This document shows positions 17,411-25,380 of a stretch of 36,281 nucleotides of DNA, piece by piece (the first letter of the stretch is position 1; every line of letters starts with the position of its first letter). Under the pieces are notes generated by a model. It made no database searches, was not told the origin of the DNA, and was given only the letters and a program-made list of their open reading frames with translations. The position numbers and the translations under genes are program-made. Origin of the DNA: Pseudomonadota bacterium (GTDB lineage Bacteria; Myxococcota_A; Polyangia; Polyangiales; Polyangiaceae); assembly GCA_023402175.1 (NCBI GenBank), contig JAEXCN010000399.1, positions 1 through 36,281 of the forward strand, written 5' to 3'.

Positions 17411-18537
17411 AAGACCAGCCGAGAGGCGCTGCGGCGAGCGTCGCACGCCCCGTTCGGCTGCTCGTCCTCACTCCGAAGCCGAAGGGCCTCTCGCCGGGCC
17501 AGCGGTTTCGCCTCGAGCAGTGGGCGCCGCGCGTTGCCGCGGACCACGGCATCGAGATGGACTTCGTTCCATTCGAGTCGCCGCGGCTGACGGAGCTCCT
17601 CTATCAGCCGGGGCATCGCACCGAGAAGGCGGGTTGGGTGCTCTACGACTTCGCGCGGAGGGCCCGCGAGGTGCTGCGCGCTCGACGCTACGACGGCGTC
17701 GTCGTGTACCGCGAGGCGGCGCTGATCGGGCCCGCGATCTACGAGCGCGCCCTGCGCTTCGCCGGCGTGCCCATGTTCTTCGACTTCGACGACGCGATCT
17801 GGCGGCCGGGACAGATCTCCAGCGCCAACGGCCTGTTCTCGAACCTCCATTTCTGGGGAAAGACGTCGACGACGTGCCGGCTCTCGCGCGGCGTGATCGT
17901 CGGCAACGAATACCTCGCGAGGTACGCGCGCGAACGCAACTCGAACGTGTTCGTCGTGCCGACCAGCATCGAGCTGGACCGCTATCCAGTTCAGCCCGAG
18001 CTGGCGAGCGACTCACCGTTCGTCGTCGCGTGGAGTGGCTCGACGCACACGCTGCCTCATTTCGAGCACGCACGCGAAGCCCTCGAACGCCTCGCGAAGC
18101 GCCGTTCGCTCGTAGTGAAGGTGATCTGCAACAAGCCACCAGCGAAGCCGATCGCAGGTGCCGAGAACGTCTTCGTCCCGTGGTCGGAGCATGGCGAAGC
18201 CGAGGCAGTCGGCGCGACGCACGTCGGGATCATGCCGCTGCCGGACGATGACTACACGCGCGGCAAGTGCGGCCTGAAGGCTTTGCAGTTCATGGCAACG
18301 GGGCGGCCGGTAGTGGTTTCTCCCGTGGGGATGAACAGCGATCTGGTGAGCTCCGGGAACAACGGCTTTCTCGCGCGAACCGTCGATGAGTGGGTCGACG
18401 CTCTCGAGCAGCTCGCTTCATCACGGGCTCTGCGGGAACGAATCGGTCGTGCCGGTCGGGAGACGATCGAAGCCCGATATTCTTCGTCGGTGGCCTCGCG
18501 TCTCTTCGCCGAGGCGATTCGTCAGAGCCTGCGCTGA
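17389..18537 (+). CDS. GT4 glycosyltransferase
   Basis: About 382 residues. The start is taken as GTG 17389, inside the end of the epimerase gene with GAGAAG 11 bases upstream; the open frame continues further upstream only as a shadow of the epimerase. Recognisable sequence begins VRLLVLTPKPKGLSPGQRFR. FFDFDDAIWRPGQISSANG (near 130), VVAWSGSTHTLPHFEHA (near 212) and the C-domain GKCGLKALQFMATGRPVVVS (near 294) place it among GT4 enzymes of polysaccharide clusters. The gene ends 4 bp before the convergent PglC-like gene. Donor and acceptor are unknown. Together with the enzymes at 1710 and 15058, at least three cytoplasmic transfers follow the first sugar phosphate. Confidence 0.88.
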   Translation: MVEATLLKDQPRGAAASVARPVRLLVLTPKPKGLSPGQRFRLEQWAPRVAADHGIEMDFVPFESPRLTELLYQPGHRTEKAGWVLYDFARRAREVLRARRYDGVVVYREAALIGPAIYERALRFAGVPMFFDFDDAIWRPGQISSANGLFSNLHFWGKTSTTCRLSRGVIVGNEYLARYARERNSNVFVVPTSIELDRYPVQPELASDSPFVVAWSGSTHTLPHFEHAREALERLAKRRSLVVKVICNKPPAKPIAGAENVFVPWSEHGEAEAVGATHVGIMPLPDDDYTRGKCGLKALQFMATGRPVVVSPVGMNSDLVSSGNNGFLARTVDEWVDALEQLASSRALRERIGRAGRETIEARYSSSVASRLFAEAIRQSLR

Positions 18538-18541
18538 GCGC

Positions 18542-19174
18542 TCAGTTCAGCATCGAGCGCGAACCGCGGAAGTTCGGCATCGTCGCGGCTCCGTCGGCGG
18601 AGATCCCTTCGCGGTGGAGCACCTTCCCGATGGTCATCGCGAGGATCTTGGCGTCGAGCGCGAGTGACCAGTGATCGACGTACCAAACATCCAGTGCGAA
18701 CCGCTGCTCCCAGTCGACGGCGTTCCGGCCATGCACCTGCGCCCATCCCGTGATTCCGGGGAGAACATCGTGACGACGCGCTTGCTCGGCGGAGTAGAGC
18801 GGGAGGTACTCCATCAAGAGCGGTCTCGGCCCGACGAGAGAGAGCTCACCTTTGAGGACGTTCCAGAGTTGTGGCAACTCGTCGATGGACGTGGACCGCA
18901 GAAATCGACCGACCGGCGTCAGGCGTTCGGCATCTGGCAGCAACGTGCCGTCAGGACCCCGCGCGTCCGACATCGTTCGGAGCTTGTAAATCTTGAATGG
19001 ACGGCCATGGCGGCCGGGACGGACCTGTGTGAAGAACGCCGGGCCCCGGGTGGCGATGCGGGTCGCGACGGCCGCCGCCGCGATGATCGGCGCGGTCGCC
19101 GCGAGCGCACAGATGGCGGCGGCGCGGTCGACGGTCTTCTTGATGAGGAGCGGGAAACCGTTCTGCTTGGTCAT
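18542..19174 (-). CDS. pglC: PglC-type phosphoglycosyltransferase (initiating sugar transferase)
   Basis: 210 residues, the short monotopic form with one re-entrant N-terminal helix (about 14-40) rather than the five-helix WbaP/WcaJ form. The catalytic Asp98-Glu99 dyad lies in STSIDELPQLWNVLKGELSL. KIYKLRTMSDARGPDGTLLP, LVGPRPLLMEYLPLYSAEQA and LPGITGWAQVHGRNAVDWEQ follow Campylobacter PglC closely. It would transfer a phospho-sugar, in PglC UDP-diNAcBac, to undecaprenyl phosphate as the first membrane step of glycan synthesis. It is divergent from the PglE- and PglF-like genes, which make precursors of that sugar. The specific donor is inferred from context and similarity by eye. Confidence 0.92.
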   Translation of the reverse strand: MTKQNGFPLLIKKTVDRAAAICALAATAPIIAAAAVATRIATRGPAFFTQVRPGRHGRPFKIYKLRTMSDARGPDGTLLPDAERLTPVGRFLRSTSIDELPQLWNVLKGELSLVGPRPLLMEYLPLYSAEQARRHDVLPGITGWAQVHGRNAVDWEQRFALDVWYVDHWSLALDAKILAMTIGKVLHREGISADGAATMPNFRGSRSMLN

Positions 19175-19526
19175 GGCCGGTTGAACGTCGTGTGCGGCCT
19201 ATTCGTATTCGACGACGTCGCCGAGTGCACGGTCCGAACGCCGACCTCGCAATCCCAGGCTCGCGCGAACGGAAAGTTCTAGTACCACTCGGGAGGACGC
19301 TGCGATCCATTTGAGCACCAACATTCCCGACTGCGAACGCTTGCGCTTCAAGCTCGTCACGCACGCACGATGACGTGGCTGAACGTAGGGGCAGAACCGC
19401 GAAGAAACTTTCGTGAATCCCGCGCCCTCCTTGCGCCACGAAGCAAGGCAGGCAACTATCGCGACGCGGCTCCTTAGGGAGATCCGCCGCAGCTGACGAC
19501 GGAATCAGAAAGGACCAGAGGACGGT
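19175..19526. other. 352-bp divergent intergenic region between the pglC-like and pglE-like genes
   Basis: No credible reading frame was found. The region must hold promoters for both divergent units, but no consensus -35/-10 or sigma-54 pair stood out. Its base composition is visibly less GC-rich than the neighbours in places, and it contains the inverted repeat described separately. AGAGGA just before TTG 19527 is the ribosome binding site of the aminotransferase gene. Confidence 0.5.
19429..19448. repeat. 6-bp perfect inverted repeat upstream of the aminotransferase gene
   Basis: CCTTGC (19429-19434) and GCAAGG (19443-19448) are perfect complements around an 8-base loop. It lies about 80 bp before the TTG start at 19527, so it could be an operator or a leader hairpin. 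A short repeat like this can also arise by chance. Confidence 0.3.
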
Positions 19527-20708
19527 TTGAGTCGCATCTATCTTTCGGCCCCGCACCTCGGCACACGCGAAGAGAGCTTCGTGCGTGAGGCGTTCGCCAC
19601 CAACTGGGTGTCGACGGTGGGCCCGAACATCGAGGCCTTCGAGCGATCGTTCTCCGAGCTCGTCGGCGGTCTACCTTGTCTTGCTCTTTCCAGCGGTACC
19701 GCCGCCATCCATCTCGGGTTGAAGCTGCTCGGTGTGGGCGCGGGGGACGACGTGATCTGCTCCTCGCTCACGTTCGCCGCTTCGGCCAATCCAATCGTCT
19801 ACGAAGGGGCGCGCCCGGTATTCGTCGATAGCGATCGCGCGTCGTGGAACATGGATCCCGATCTGCTGGCGGAGACGCTCGAGGAGCGTGCGCGGCGCGG
19901 CAGACTCCCGAAGGCGGTCATTCTCGTCCATCTCTACGGGCAAAGTGCGGATCTCGATCGCATCGAGACGGCCTGCAGGCGTTACGACGTTCCTATTTTC
20001 GAGGACGCTGCGGAGGCACTCGGTACGCACTACCGTGGTGAACAGGTCGGGACGCGCTCGCCGCTCAGCGTCTTCTCGTTCAACGGGAACAAGATCATCA
20101 CGACATCCGGCGGCGGCATGCTCGTCGCGCGCGACCGTGGATGGGTAGAGAAGGCGCGGTTTTGGTCGACCCAGTCGCGCGAGCCGGTCGCTTGGTACGA
20201 GCACAAAGAGATTGGGTTCAACTACCGGATGAGCAATGTGCTCGCCGGCATCGGTCGGGGGCAACTCGAGGTACTCGAGGAGCGCGTTGCAGCGCGCCGC
20301 GCGAACGCGTCTCGGTACCGTAGCGCATTCGCGGATCTCCCCGGCATCGAGCTGATGCCGCAGGCATCGTACGGTCGCCACACGAACTGGCTCAGCGTCT
20401 TCCTCATCGACGAGGAGGCGTTCGGAGCAAAGCGGGACGACCTCCTCGCGGCGCTCGCGGCGGAGGAGATCGAGGCGCGTCCCGTCTGGAAGCCGCTCCA
20501 CGTTCAGCCCGTCTTCGCGTCATGCGAGCGGATTGGCGGATCCGTTGCGGAGGATCTCTTCGCGCGCGGTATCTGCCTGCCGAGCTCGAGCAACATGACC
20601 GCCACCGAGCAGGCACGCGTCATCGAGGTCGTTCGCAAGGTGGCGCGCCATCATCACGGCTCGTCTACCGGGACGGCGGAGCAGGCATGGAACGCGTCCG
20701 CGAGCTGA
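19527..20708 (+). CDS. pglE: DegT/DnrJ/EryC1/StrS aminotransferase, PglE-like
   Basis: 393 residues from a TTG start (MSRIYLSAPHLG) supported by AGAGGA 5-10 bases upstream. The PLP lysine is Lys189 in FSFNGNKIITTSGGGM, and FEDAAEALGTHYRGEQVG holds the Asp/Glu cofactor contacts. SAPHLGTREESFVREAFATN at the N-terminus is typical of PglE/LegC/PseC-type enzymes. It should transaminate a UDP-4-keto-6-deoxy-sugar to the 4-amino sugar using glutamate, acting on the product of the dehydratase encoded next. The next gene starts 22 bp before this one ends. PglE is preferred over PseC because the neighbouring dehydratase is of the PglF, not the PseB, type. Confidence 0.88.
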   Translation: MSRIYLSAPHLGTREESFVREAFATNWVSTVGPNIEAFERSFSELVGGLPCLALSSGTAAIHLGLKLLGVGAGDDVICSSLTFAASANPIVYEGARPVFVDSDRASWNMDPDLLAETLEERARRGRLPKAVILVHLYGQSADLDRIETACRRYDVPIFEDAAEALGTHYRGEQVGTRSPLSVFSFNGNKIITTSGGGMLVARDRGWVEKARFWSTQSREPVAWYEHKEIGFNYRMSNVLAGIGRGQLEVLEERVAARRANASRYRSAFADLPGIELMPQASYGRHTNWLSVFLIDEEAFGAKRDDLLAALAAEEIEARPVWKPLHVQPVFASCERIGGSVAEDLFARGICLPSSSNMTATEQARVIEVVRKVARHHHGSSTGTAEQAWNASAS

Positions 20709-22636
20709 TCGTCCTCTACCGGCGTACGCTGGTCGTGGCCTTTCACGGCCTTCTGTGGACGACCGCGCTCCTCTTTGCGGTGCTGCTGCGGTTCGAGTTC
20801 GAAATTCCGAACGCGTATCGCGTCTTCCTGCCGAAGCTCCTCGCCATCTCGCTCGCCATCCGAACGATCGTCCACTGGCGACTCGGCCTCTTCCACGGGC
20901 TCTGGCGGTACTCGGGATCTCGTGACCTCCGCCTCCTGATCCTCGCAGCGACCATATCCTCGCTGTCGTACTCGGCAGCGTGGGCGTTCATGCGGTCGTC
21001 GACGTTCCCGCGCTCGATCTTCGTTCTCGACTGGGCATTCAGCATTCTGGTCGTCGGGGGCATGCGGTTCCTCATCCGCACGATCCGCGAGGTGACGATC
21101 CAGAACACGCTCCCCAACAACGGTGCGCCACGACGGCGGCTGCTCGTCATCGGAGCCGGCGACGCGGGCGAGATGCTGATGCGCGAGATCGTCCGCATCT
21201 ACGGACGCCGCTACGAGCCGCTCGGGTTCCTCGATGACAACCCCTCGAAGCACGGCGAGCACATTCACGGCGTCCGCGTCATCGGTCCCATCGATCGCGT
21301 CACCGAGGTCGCCGAGACGCAGAAGATCGACGAGATCATCCTCGCAATCCCGTCGCTGCGTGGCCGCGAGATGCGCCGCATCCTCGAGATCTGCCGCCCG
21401 ATCGGCGCGCAGATCCGAACCCTTCCCGGCGTCGCCAATCTGATCGACGGTAGGGTGACTGTCACTCAGCTCGCCGAGGTCAACATCGAGGACCTGCTCG
21501 GTCGCGAGCCCGTCGTGCTCGATACCGAGGAGCTCGCCGAGTTCCTCAACGACCGCGTCGCCGTCGTCACCGGCGCCGGGGGCAGCATCGGGTCCGAGCT
21601 GTGCCGGCAGGTGTGTCGCTTCGGGCCGAAGCGCCTCGTCCTGATCGAGCAGGCGGAGAACAGCCTCTTCCACATCGAGCGCGCGCTTCGGGCGGAGTTC
21701 CCCAACGTCGATCTCGTCCCGTGCATCGCGGACATCTGCGACACGAAGCGAATCGATGCGGTGTTCGCCGCGGAGAAGCCGGAGGTCGTGTTCCACGCGG
21801 CTGCGCACAAGCACGTGCCGCTCATGGAGGCGAACCCAGGCGAAGCGGTCAAGAACAACGTCTTTGGGACACGCAAGCTGGCCGACATCGCGGACCGTCA
21901 CGGGGTCGAGAAGTTCGTGATGGTCTCGACGGACAAGGCCGTGAACCCGACGAGCGTCATGGGTGTCTCCAAGCGGGTGGCCGAGATCTACGTCCAGTCT
22001 CTGTCGCAGCGCTCGCGAACCCAGTTCGTCACTGTGCGCTTCGGCAACGTGCTCGGAAGCGCGGGCAGTGTCGTCCCCCTCTTCCGCGAGCAGATTGCGC
22101 GGGGCGGGCCGATCACGGTCACGCACCCGGAGATGCAACGGTACTTCATGACGATCCCGGAGGCGTGCCAGCTCGTCATGCAGGCGGGCGCCATGGGTGG
22201 GGGCGGGGAGATCTTCGTGCTCGACATGGGTGAGCCCGTGAAGATCGTGGACCTCGCACGCGATCTCATCCGGCTGTCCGGGTACGAGCCTGATCAGGAC
22301 ATCGAGATCAAGTTCACCGGCGTACGTCCCGGCGAGAAGCTCTTCGAGGAAATCGCGGTCGACGAGGAGAACGTCGACAAGACGAAGCATCCGAAGATCT
22401 ACGTCGGGCGTTTCCGGCCGCAGGCCCTGTCCGAGGTGGAACGCGGGCTCGCCGAGCTGCATCGACTCTCCAACGAAGCCGACGGCGCCATGATCAAGCG
22501 CGCGTTCAAGAAGGTCGTTCCTGAATACGCTGCGGAAGTCGATGGCGTTGCCTCGCAGCGCTCCGTGGCGATGGAGCGGGGCGAAAACGAGGAGCGCGTG
22601 AGCCGGCCGTCCTCGGAAATCGTGCTGGCGAACTGA
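20687..22636 (+). CDS. pglF: Membrane-bound UDP-sugar 4,6-dehydratase, PglF/WbpM-like
   Basis: 649 residues from ATG 20687, which overlaps the aminotransferase gene by 22 bp. The N-terminus has four hydrophobic segments (about 15-35, 48-62, 82-100, 112-130). Then comes a CoA-binding-like Rossmann domain (RLLVIGAGDAGEMLMREIV, 151-169), and then the SDR dehydratase domain with VAVVTGAGGSIGSELC (291-306). The catalytic region STDKAVNPTSVMGVSK (414-429) has Thr-Asp-Lys and Met425 in place of the usual SDR Tyr, as in the long retaining dehydratases PglF and WbpM rather than inverting PseB/FlaA1. It converts UDP-GlcNAc to the 4-keto-6-deoxy sugar, the substrate of the preceding aminotransferase. 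The last ~50 residues are a charged unconserved tail. Confidence 0.93.
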   Translation: MERVRELIVLYRRTLVVAFHGLLWTTALLFAVLLRFEFEIPNAYRVFLPKLLAISLAIRTIVHWRLGLFHGLWRYSGSRDLRLLILAATISSLSYSAAWAFMRSSTFPRSIFVLDWAFSILVVGGMRFLIRTIREVTIQNTLPNNGAPRRRLLVIGAGDAGEMLMREIVRIYGRRYEPLGFLDDNPSKHGEHIHGVRVIGPIDRVTEVAETQKIDEIILAIPSLRGREMRRILEICRPIGAQIRTLPGVANLIDGRVTVTQLAEVNIEDLLGREPVVLDTEELAEFLNDRVAVVTGAGGSIGSELCRQVCRFGPKRLVLIEQAENSLFHIERALRAEFPNVDLVPCIADICDTKRIDAVFAAEKPEVVFHAAAHKHVPLMEANPGEAVKNNVFGTRKLADIADRHGVEKFVMVSTDKAVNPTSVMGVSKRVAEIYVQSLSQRSRTQFVTVRFGNVLGSAGSVVPLFREQIARGGPITVTHPEMQRYFMTIPEACQLVMQAGAMGGGGEIFVLDMGEPVKIVDLARDLIRLSGYEPDQDIEIKFTGVRPGEKLFEEIAVDEENVDKTKHPKIYVGRFRPQALSEVERGLAELHRLSNEADGAMIKRAFKKVVPEYAAEVDGVASQRSVAMERGENEERVSRPSSEIVLAN

Positions 22637-22641
22637 TCGAG

Positions 22642-23181
22642 ATGGCGTTGTTCGACGTGACGTCGATCGTTGCGAAAGGGACATTCACCTGCGCGCTGCT
22701 CGCTGCGGTGTGCATTAGTGCGGCTGCCGCATGCGAGCCCGAAGCATGCACGCCCGAGCAGCACGGGCTTGGCGGAGCGACGCTTGTAACGCCGCGCGAG
22801 CTTCCGGGGCGGGCGGCTACCCCCGGAGACTGCAAGCCACCACGCACCGAGGTCATCAGCACGGAAGCGGAGCTCCGGCGTCTGTACGAGGAGCTCGGTC
22901 TCGTGACGTCGTCCGATGACGGAACTTCCCACGCGGGATCCGGCGAATACCCGAGTGTCGACTTCAGCCGCGAGCACGTCATCGTGCGCGAGGGTTCCGG
23001 AAGCTACGGCATCTCATGGGTTGCCGCAAAAGGAGAGACCGGGTTTCTCGGGCTGCTCTCGTGCCTGGGACCAACGCCGGCATCGTGTGTCGTCGACGTC
23101 ATCGCCGTTCCGGCATCGATCACCCGTGTCGAGACGCGGACGTGCGATCCGGTGAGGTGCGGAAGGCCTTCAGGCCGCTAG
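22642..23181 (+). CDS. Small secreted protein of unknown function
   Basis: 179 residues starting 5 bp after the dehydratase stop. A signal sequence (GTFTCALLAAVCISAAAAC, about 13-31) predicts export. Cys31 follows AAA, a poor lipobox, so secretion is favoured over lipidation. The mature part has six or seven more cysteines, suggesting disulfides, and a core ISTEAELRRLYEELG...VDFSREHVIVREGSGSYGISW. That core faintly recalls PrcB_C-type small exported domains, but not enough for a name. The close spacing suggests cotranscription with the polysaccharide genes, although its job there is unknown. Confidence 0.65.
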   Translation: MALFDVTSIVAKGTFTCALLAAVCISAAAACEPEACTPEQHGLGGATLVTPRELPGRAATPGDCKPPRTEVISTEAELRRLYEELGLVTSSDDGTSHAGSGEYPSVDFSREHVIVREGSGSYGISWVAAKGETGFLGLLSCLGPTPASCVVDVIAVPASITRVETRTCDPVRCGRPSGR

Positions 23182-23249
23182 CAGGCGAACCTCTCGGAGG
23201 CGCGCGAAGCGCCTAGACGCAAGGTCGTTCGCATAGGAAAATATTGGGC

Positions 23250-25313
23250 GTGCACCCCGCCCAGTACCAGCCCGGTCAGGTCTTGCCCGGAACGGTCTAC
23301 CGGGTCGTGCGGCACCTCGCGACCGGGGGGATGGGCAGCGTCTACGACGTCGAGGACGTCACGGTCGAGAAGCGCTACGTCCTCAAGACGCTGCATCCGA
23401 ACCTCGTCTCGCGCGAGGACCTCGCGCTCCGGATGCGCGACGAGGCGAAGTCGCTCGCCAAGCTCCAGCACCCGAACATCGTCGACGTCGTCACCGCTGG
23501 CGTGACATCCGACGCGCTGAAGATGCCGTTCTACGTCATGGAGCGGCTCATCGGGCAGAACCTCCGCGTCGTGCTCGACAAGACCGGCGTCCTCCACGTG
23601 CCGCACGCGTACCGCATCGCGATCGACGTCGCCGACGCGCTCGAGCACGCGCACGAGAACAACATCGTCCATCGCGACGTGAAGCCGGAGAACATCTTCC
23701 TCCACCGCAACGCGAACGGCACGACGACGACGAAGCTGCTCGACTTCGGCATCGTCCGCTTGCTCGATCGCAAGGCGAGCCACACGCACGGCAAGTTCAT
23801 CGGAACGCTCCGCTACGCATCGCCCGAGCAGATCACGGGCCGCAAGGTCGGTCCTGCGACGGACATCTATTCGCTCGCCGTCGTGCTCTTCGAGATGCTC
23901 GCGGGGCGAGGCCCTTTCGACGACGCGGGGGACGCCTACGCGGTCGGCGCGGCGCATGCGAACGTCCCGGCGCCGCCGCTGTCGCGGTTCGTCCGCGTCT
24001 CGCCCGAGGTCGAGCACCTCGTCGCGAGCGCACTCGCAAAGGACCCGCAGGAGCGGCCGCGCGACTGCTTCGCGTTCGCGAGCGAGCTTCGGCGGATCCT
24101 GCGCGACGAAGAGGCGGCGCCGCGCTCGGCGACGGCGGTGAACCTCATGTCCGCTGCTTCGCCGCCGACGCAGGCGCGGCCGGCGGATCTTCGATCGCTG
24201 GCGACGATGGGTGGACCGACGGTGCAGGGCATGATCCCGCCGTCCGTGGTGCTGGCCGGGCCTTCGGTCGTGGCCGACCCGGCAACGACACGGGCCGAGG
24301 AAGTCGGACGCGTCGAACATGTCGGACCTGCCGGACGACACGCCGGACACGCCGGAGGAGTCGAACACCTCGGAGGTGTCGGAGGTGTCCAAGATGTCGG
24401 GCATCTCGGAGGTGTCGAACACGCCGGATACCTCGGGCACGACGAAGCGCGCGGGCCCGTGAGCCCGATCGCGCCGACGCTCGCGGCGGCGGGGCTCGTC
24501 TCGCATTCGCCGAACGTCGAGATCCGAGCGACGCCTGCGCCTGCCGCTCCGTTCGCGAGCAGCCCGGTGCCGCCGCGTGCGGTCGATCGCAACGCGCCGA
24601 CGCGCGAGAGCGCGCCGTTCGGAGCGACGCAGCGTCTCGCGTCCAACGACACGCAGATGGATCCGGGCCTCCTTGGCGAGGACGCCGTGCGCGCTGCGAT
24701 GGGGGAGGCGGTGTCGCTCGTCGTGCCGCCGGTCGCGGGCGGAGCAGGAGCGAACCCGAGCGACGATGGGCAGGGCCTCGTCTTCCCGCCGATGCACGCG
24801 GCGAGCGGGACGGGGCCGCTCGCGGCAGAGGCCCACACGCGTCCTCCGGAGCGCGGGCCGTTCATCCTCGTCGGCGTTGCGGCCGTGCTCGCGGTCGCGA
24901 TGGTCGGAGGTGCCTTCGTCGCGGTGCGAAAGCCGTGGCACGCAGGCAGGAGCGACGCGGTTTCCGCGAATGCAGCTTCGGCGACGACGGCGTCAGCGGC
25001 AGCGCCGACCGCGAACGCGGCGACGAGCTTGCCCGTGATCGCCGCAGCCTCGGCACCGGTCGCTGTCGAGGCGCCGGCACCGATGGTTCCTGCCGCGGCA
25101 CCCTCGACGGCGAGCGTTCCCGCGGCAGCATCGGTTGCGCCGAGCACGCCGAGCACAGTTGGCACACCGAGCACGCCGAAGGCGCCCGGCGGCACGCCGT
25201 CGCCCGGCCCCGCTCCGCCCTCGACGGTACATTCCAGTACGAAGAGTGCAGGGGAGGTGAAGCACCGGCCTTCTGCGCCGGCGGCCACGAAGGAAATTCC
25301 GTTCGACCCGTGA
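23250..25313 (+). CDS. Membrane-anchored Hanks-type Ser/Thr protein kinase
   Basis: 687 residues from GTG 23250, which has AGGA about 11 bases upstream; TTG 23244 would add two residues. The N-terminal kinase domain (about 15-285) is complete: ATGGMGSVY P-loop (24-32), Lys46 in RYVLKTLH, HRDVKPEN with catalytic Asp143, LLDFGIV with Asp166, and the APE-like YASPEQ. A long Ala/Pro/Val linker follows, with an odd 160-bp stretch (see repeat feature). One membrane helix lies at about 537-558 (FILVGVAAVLAVAMVGGAFV), and the final 130 residues are Ala/Ser/Pro-rich and extracytoplasmic, with no PASTA or other sensor domain seen. It would phosphorylate proteins in response to envelope signals. The next two genes on this strand may be partners. 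Confidence 0.95.
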   Translation: MHPAQYQPGQVLPGTVYRVVRHLATGGMGSVYDVEDVTVEKRYVLKTLHPNLVSREDLALRMRDEAKSLAKLQHPNIVDVVTAGVTSDALKMPFYVMERLIGQNLRVVLDKTGVLHVPHAYRIAIDVADALEHAHENNIVHRDVKPENIFLHRNANGTTTTKLLDFGIVRLLDRKASHTHGKFIGTLRYASPEQITGRKVGPATDIYSLAVVLFEMLAGRGPFDDAGDAYAVGAAHANVPAPPLSRFVRVSPEVEHLVASALAKDPQERPRDCFAFASELRRILRDEEAAPRSATAVNLMSAASPPTQARPADLRSLATMGGPTVQGMIPPSVVLAGPSVVADPATTRAEEVGRVEHVGPAGRHAGHAGGVEHLGGVGGVQDVGHLGGVEHAGYLGHDEARGPVSPIAPTLAAAGLVSHSPNVEIRATPAPAAPFASSPVPPRAVDRNAPTRESAPFGATQRLASNDTQMDPGLLGEDAVRAAMGEAVSLVVPPVAGGAGANPSDDGQGLVFPPMHAASGTGPLAAEAHTRPPERGPFILVGVAAVLAVAMVGGAFVAVRKPWHAGRSDAVSANAASATTASAAAPTANAATSLPVIAAASAPVAVEAPAPMVPAAAPSTASVPAAASVAPSTPSTVGTPSTPKAPGGTPSPGPAPPSTVHSSTKSAGEVKHRPSAPAATKEIPFDP
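24298..24459 (+). repeat. Degenerate repeat inside the kinase linker, with codon bias in the wrong frame
   Basis: Units resembling TCGGAGGTG recur here, for example at 24370-24387. In the kinase frame they give Gly/His/Val repeats (HLGGVGGVQDVGHLGGVEHA) with many A or T third positions. In the frame one base on, nearly every codon ends in G or C and reads as a Ser/Thr/Asp/Pro-rich linker (SDMSDLPDDTPDTPEESNTS) until a stop at 24460-24462. Flanking sequence has the normal bias in the kinase frame. The repeat therefore seems displaced by compensating indels or to have expanded out of frame. Confidence 0.6.
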
Positions 25314-25380
25314 CGAGGCGCGTCGAAGGCCGCGGCCGGCCGCTTGCGTTTCCCGGGCCCCGAAGAAATCGGATACGTTA

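Noticed and set aside
1..22636. The whole polysaccharide locus as recently acquired DNA
   Set aside because: Some genes (for example 1710 and 19527) look less strictly GC-biased at third positions, but others do not, and no integrase, transposase, tRNA or boundary repeat was found. Codon statistics would be needed.
20654..22684. 676-codon minus-strand open frame opposite the PglF-like gene
   Set aside because: It mirrors a well-supported dehydratase gene and encodes a charged, motif-free sequence.
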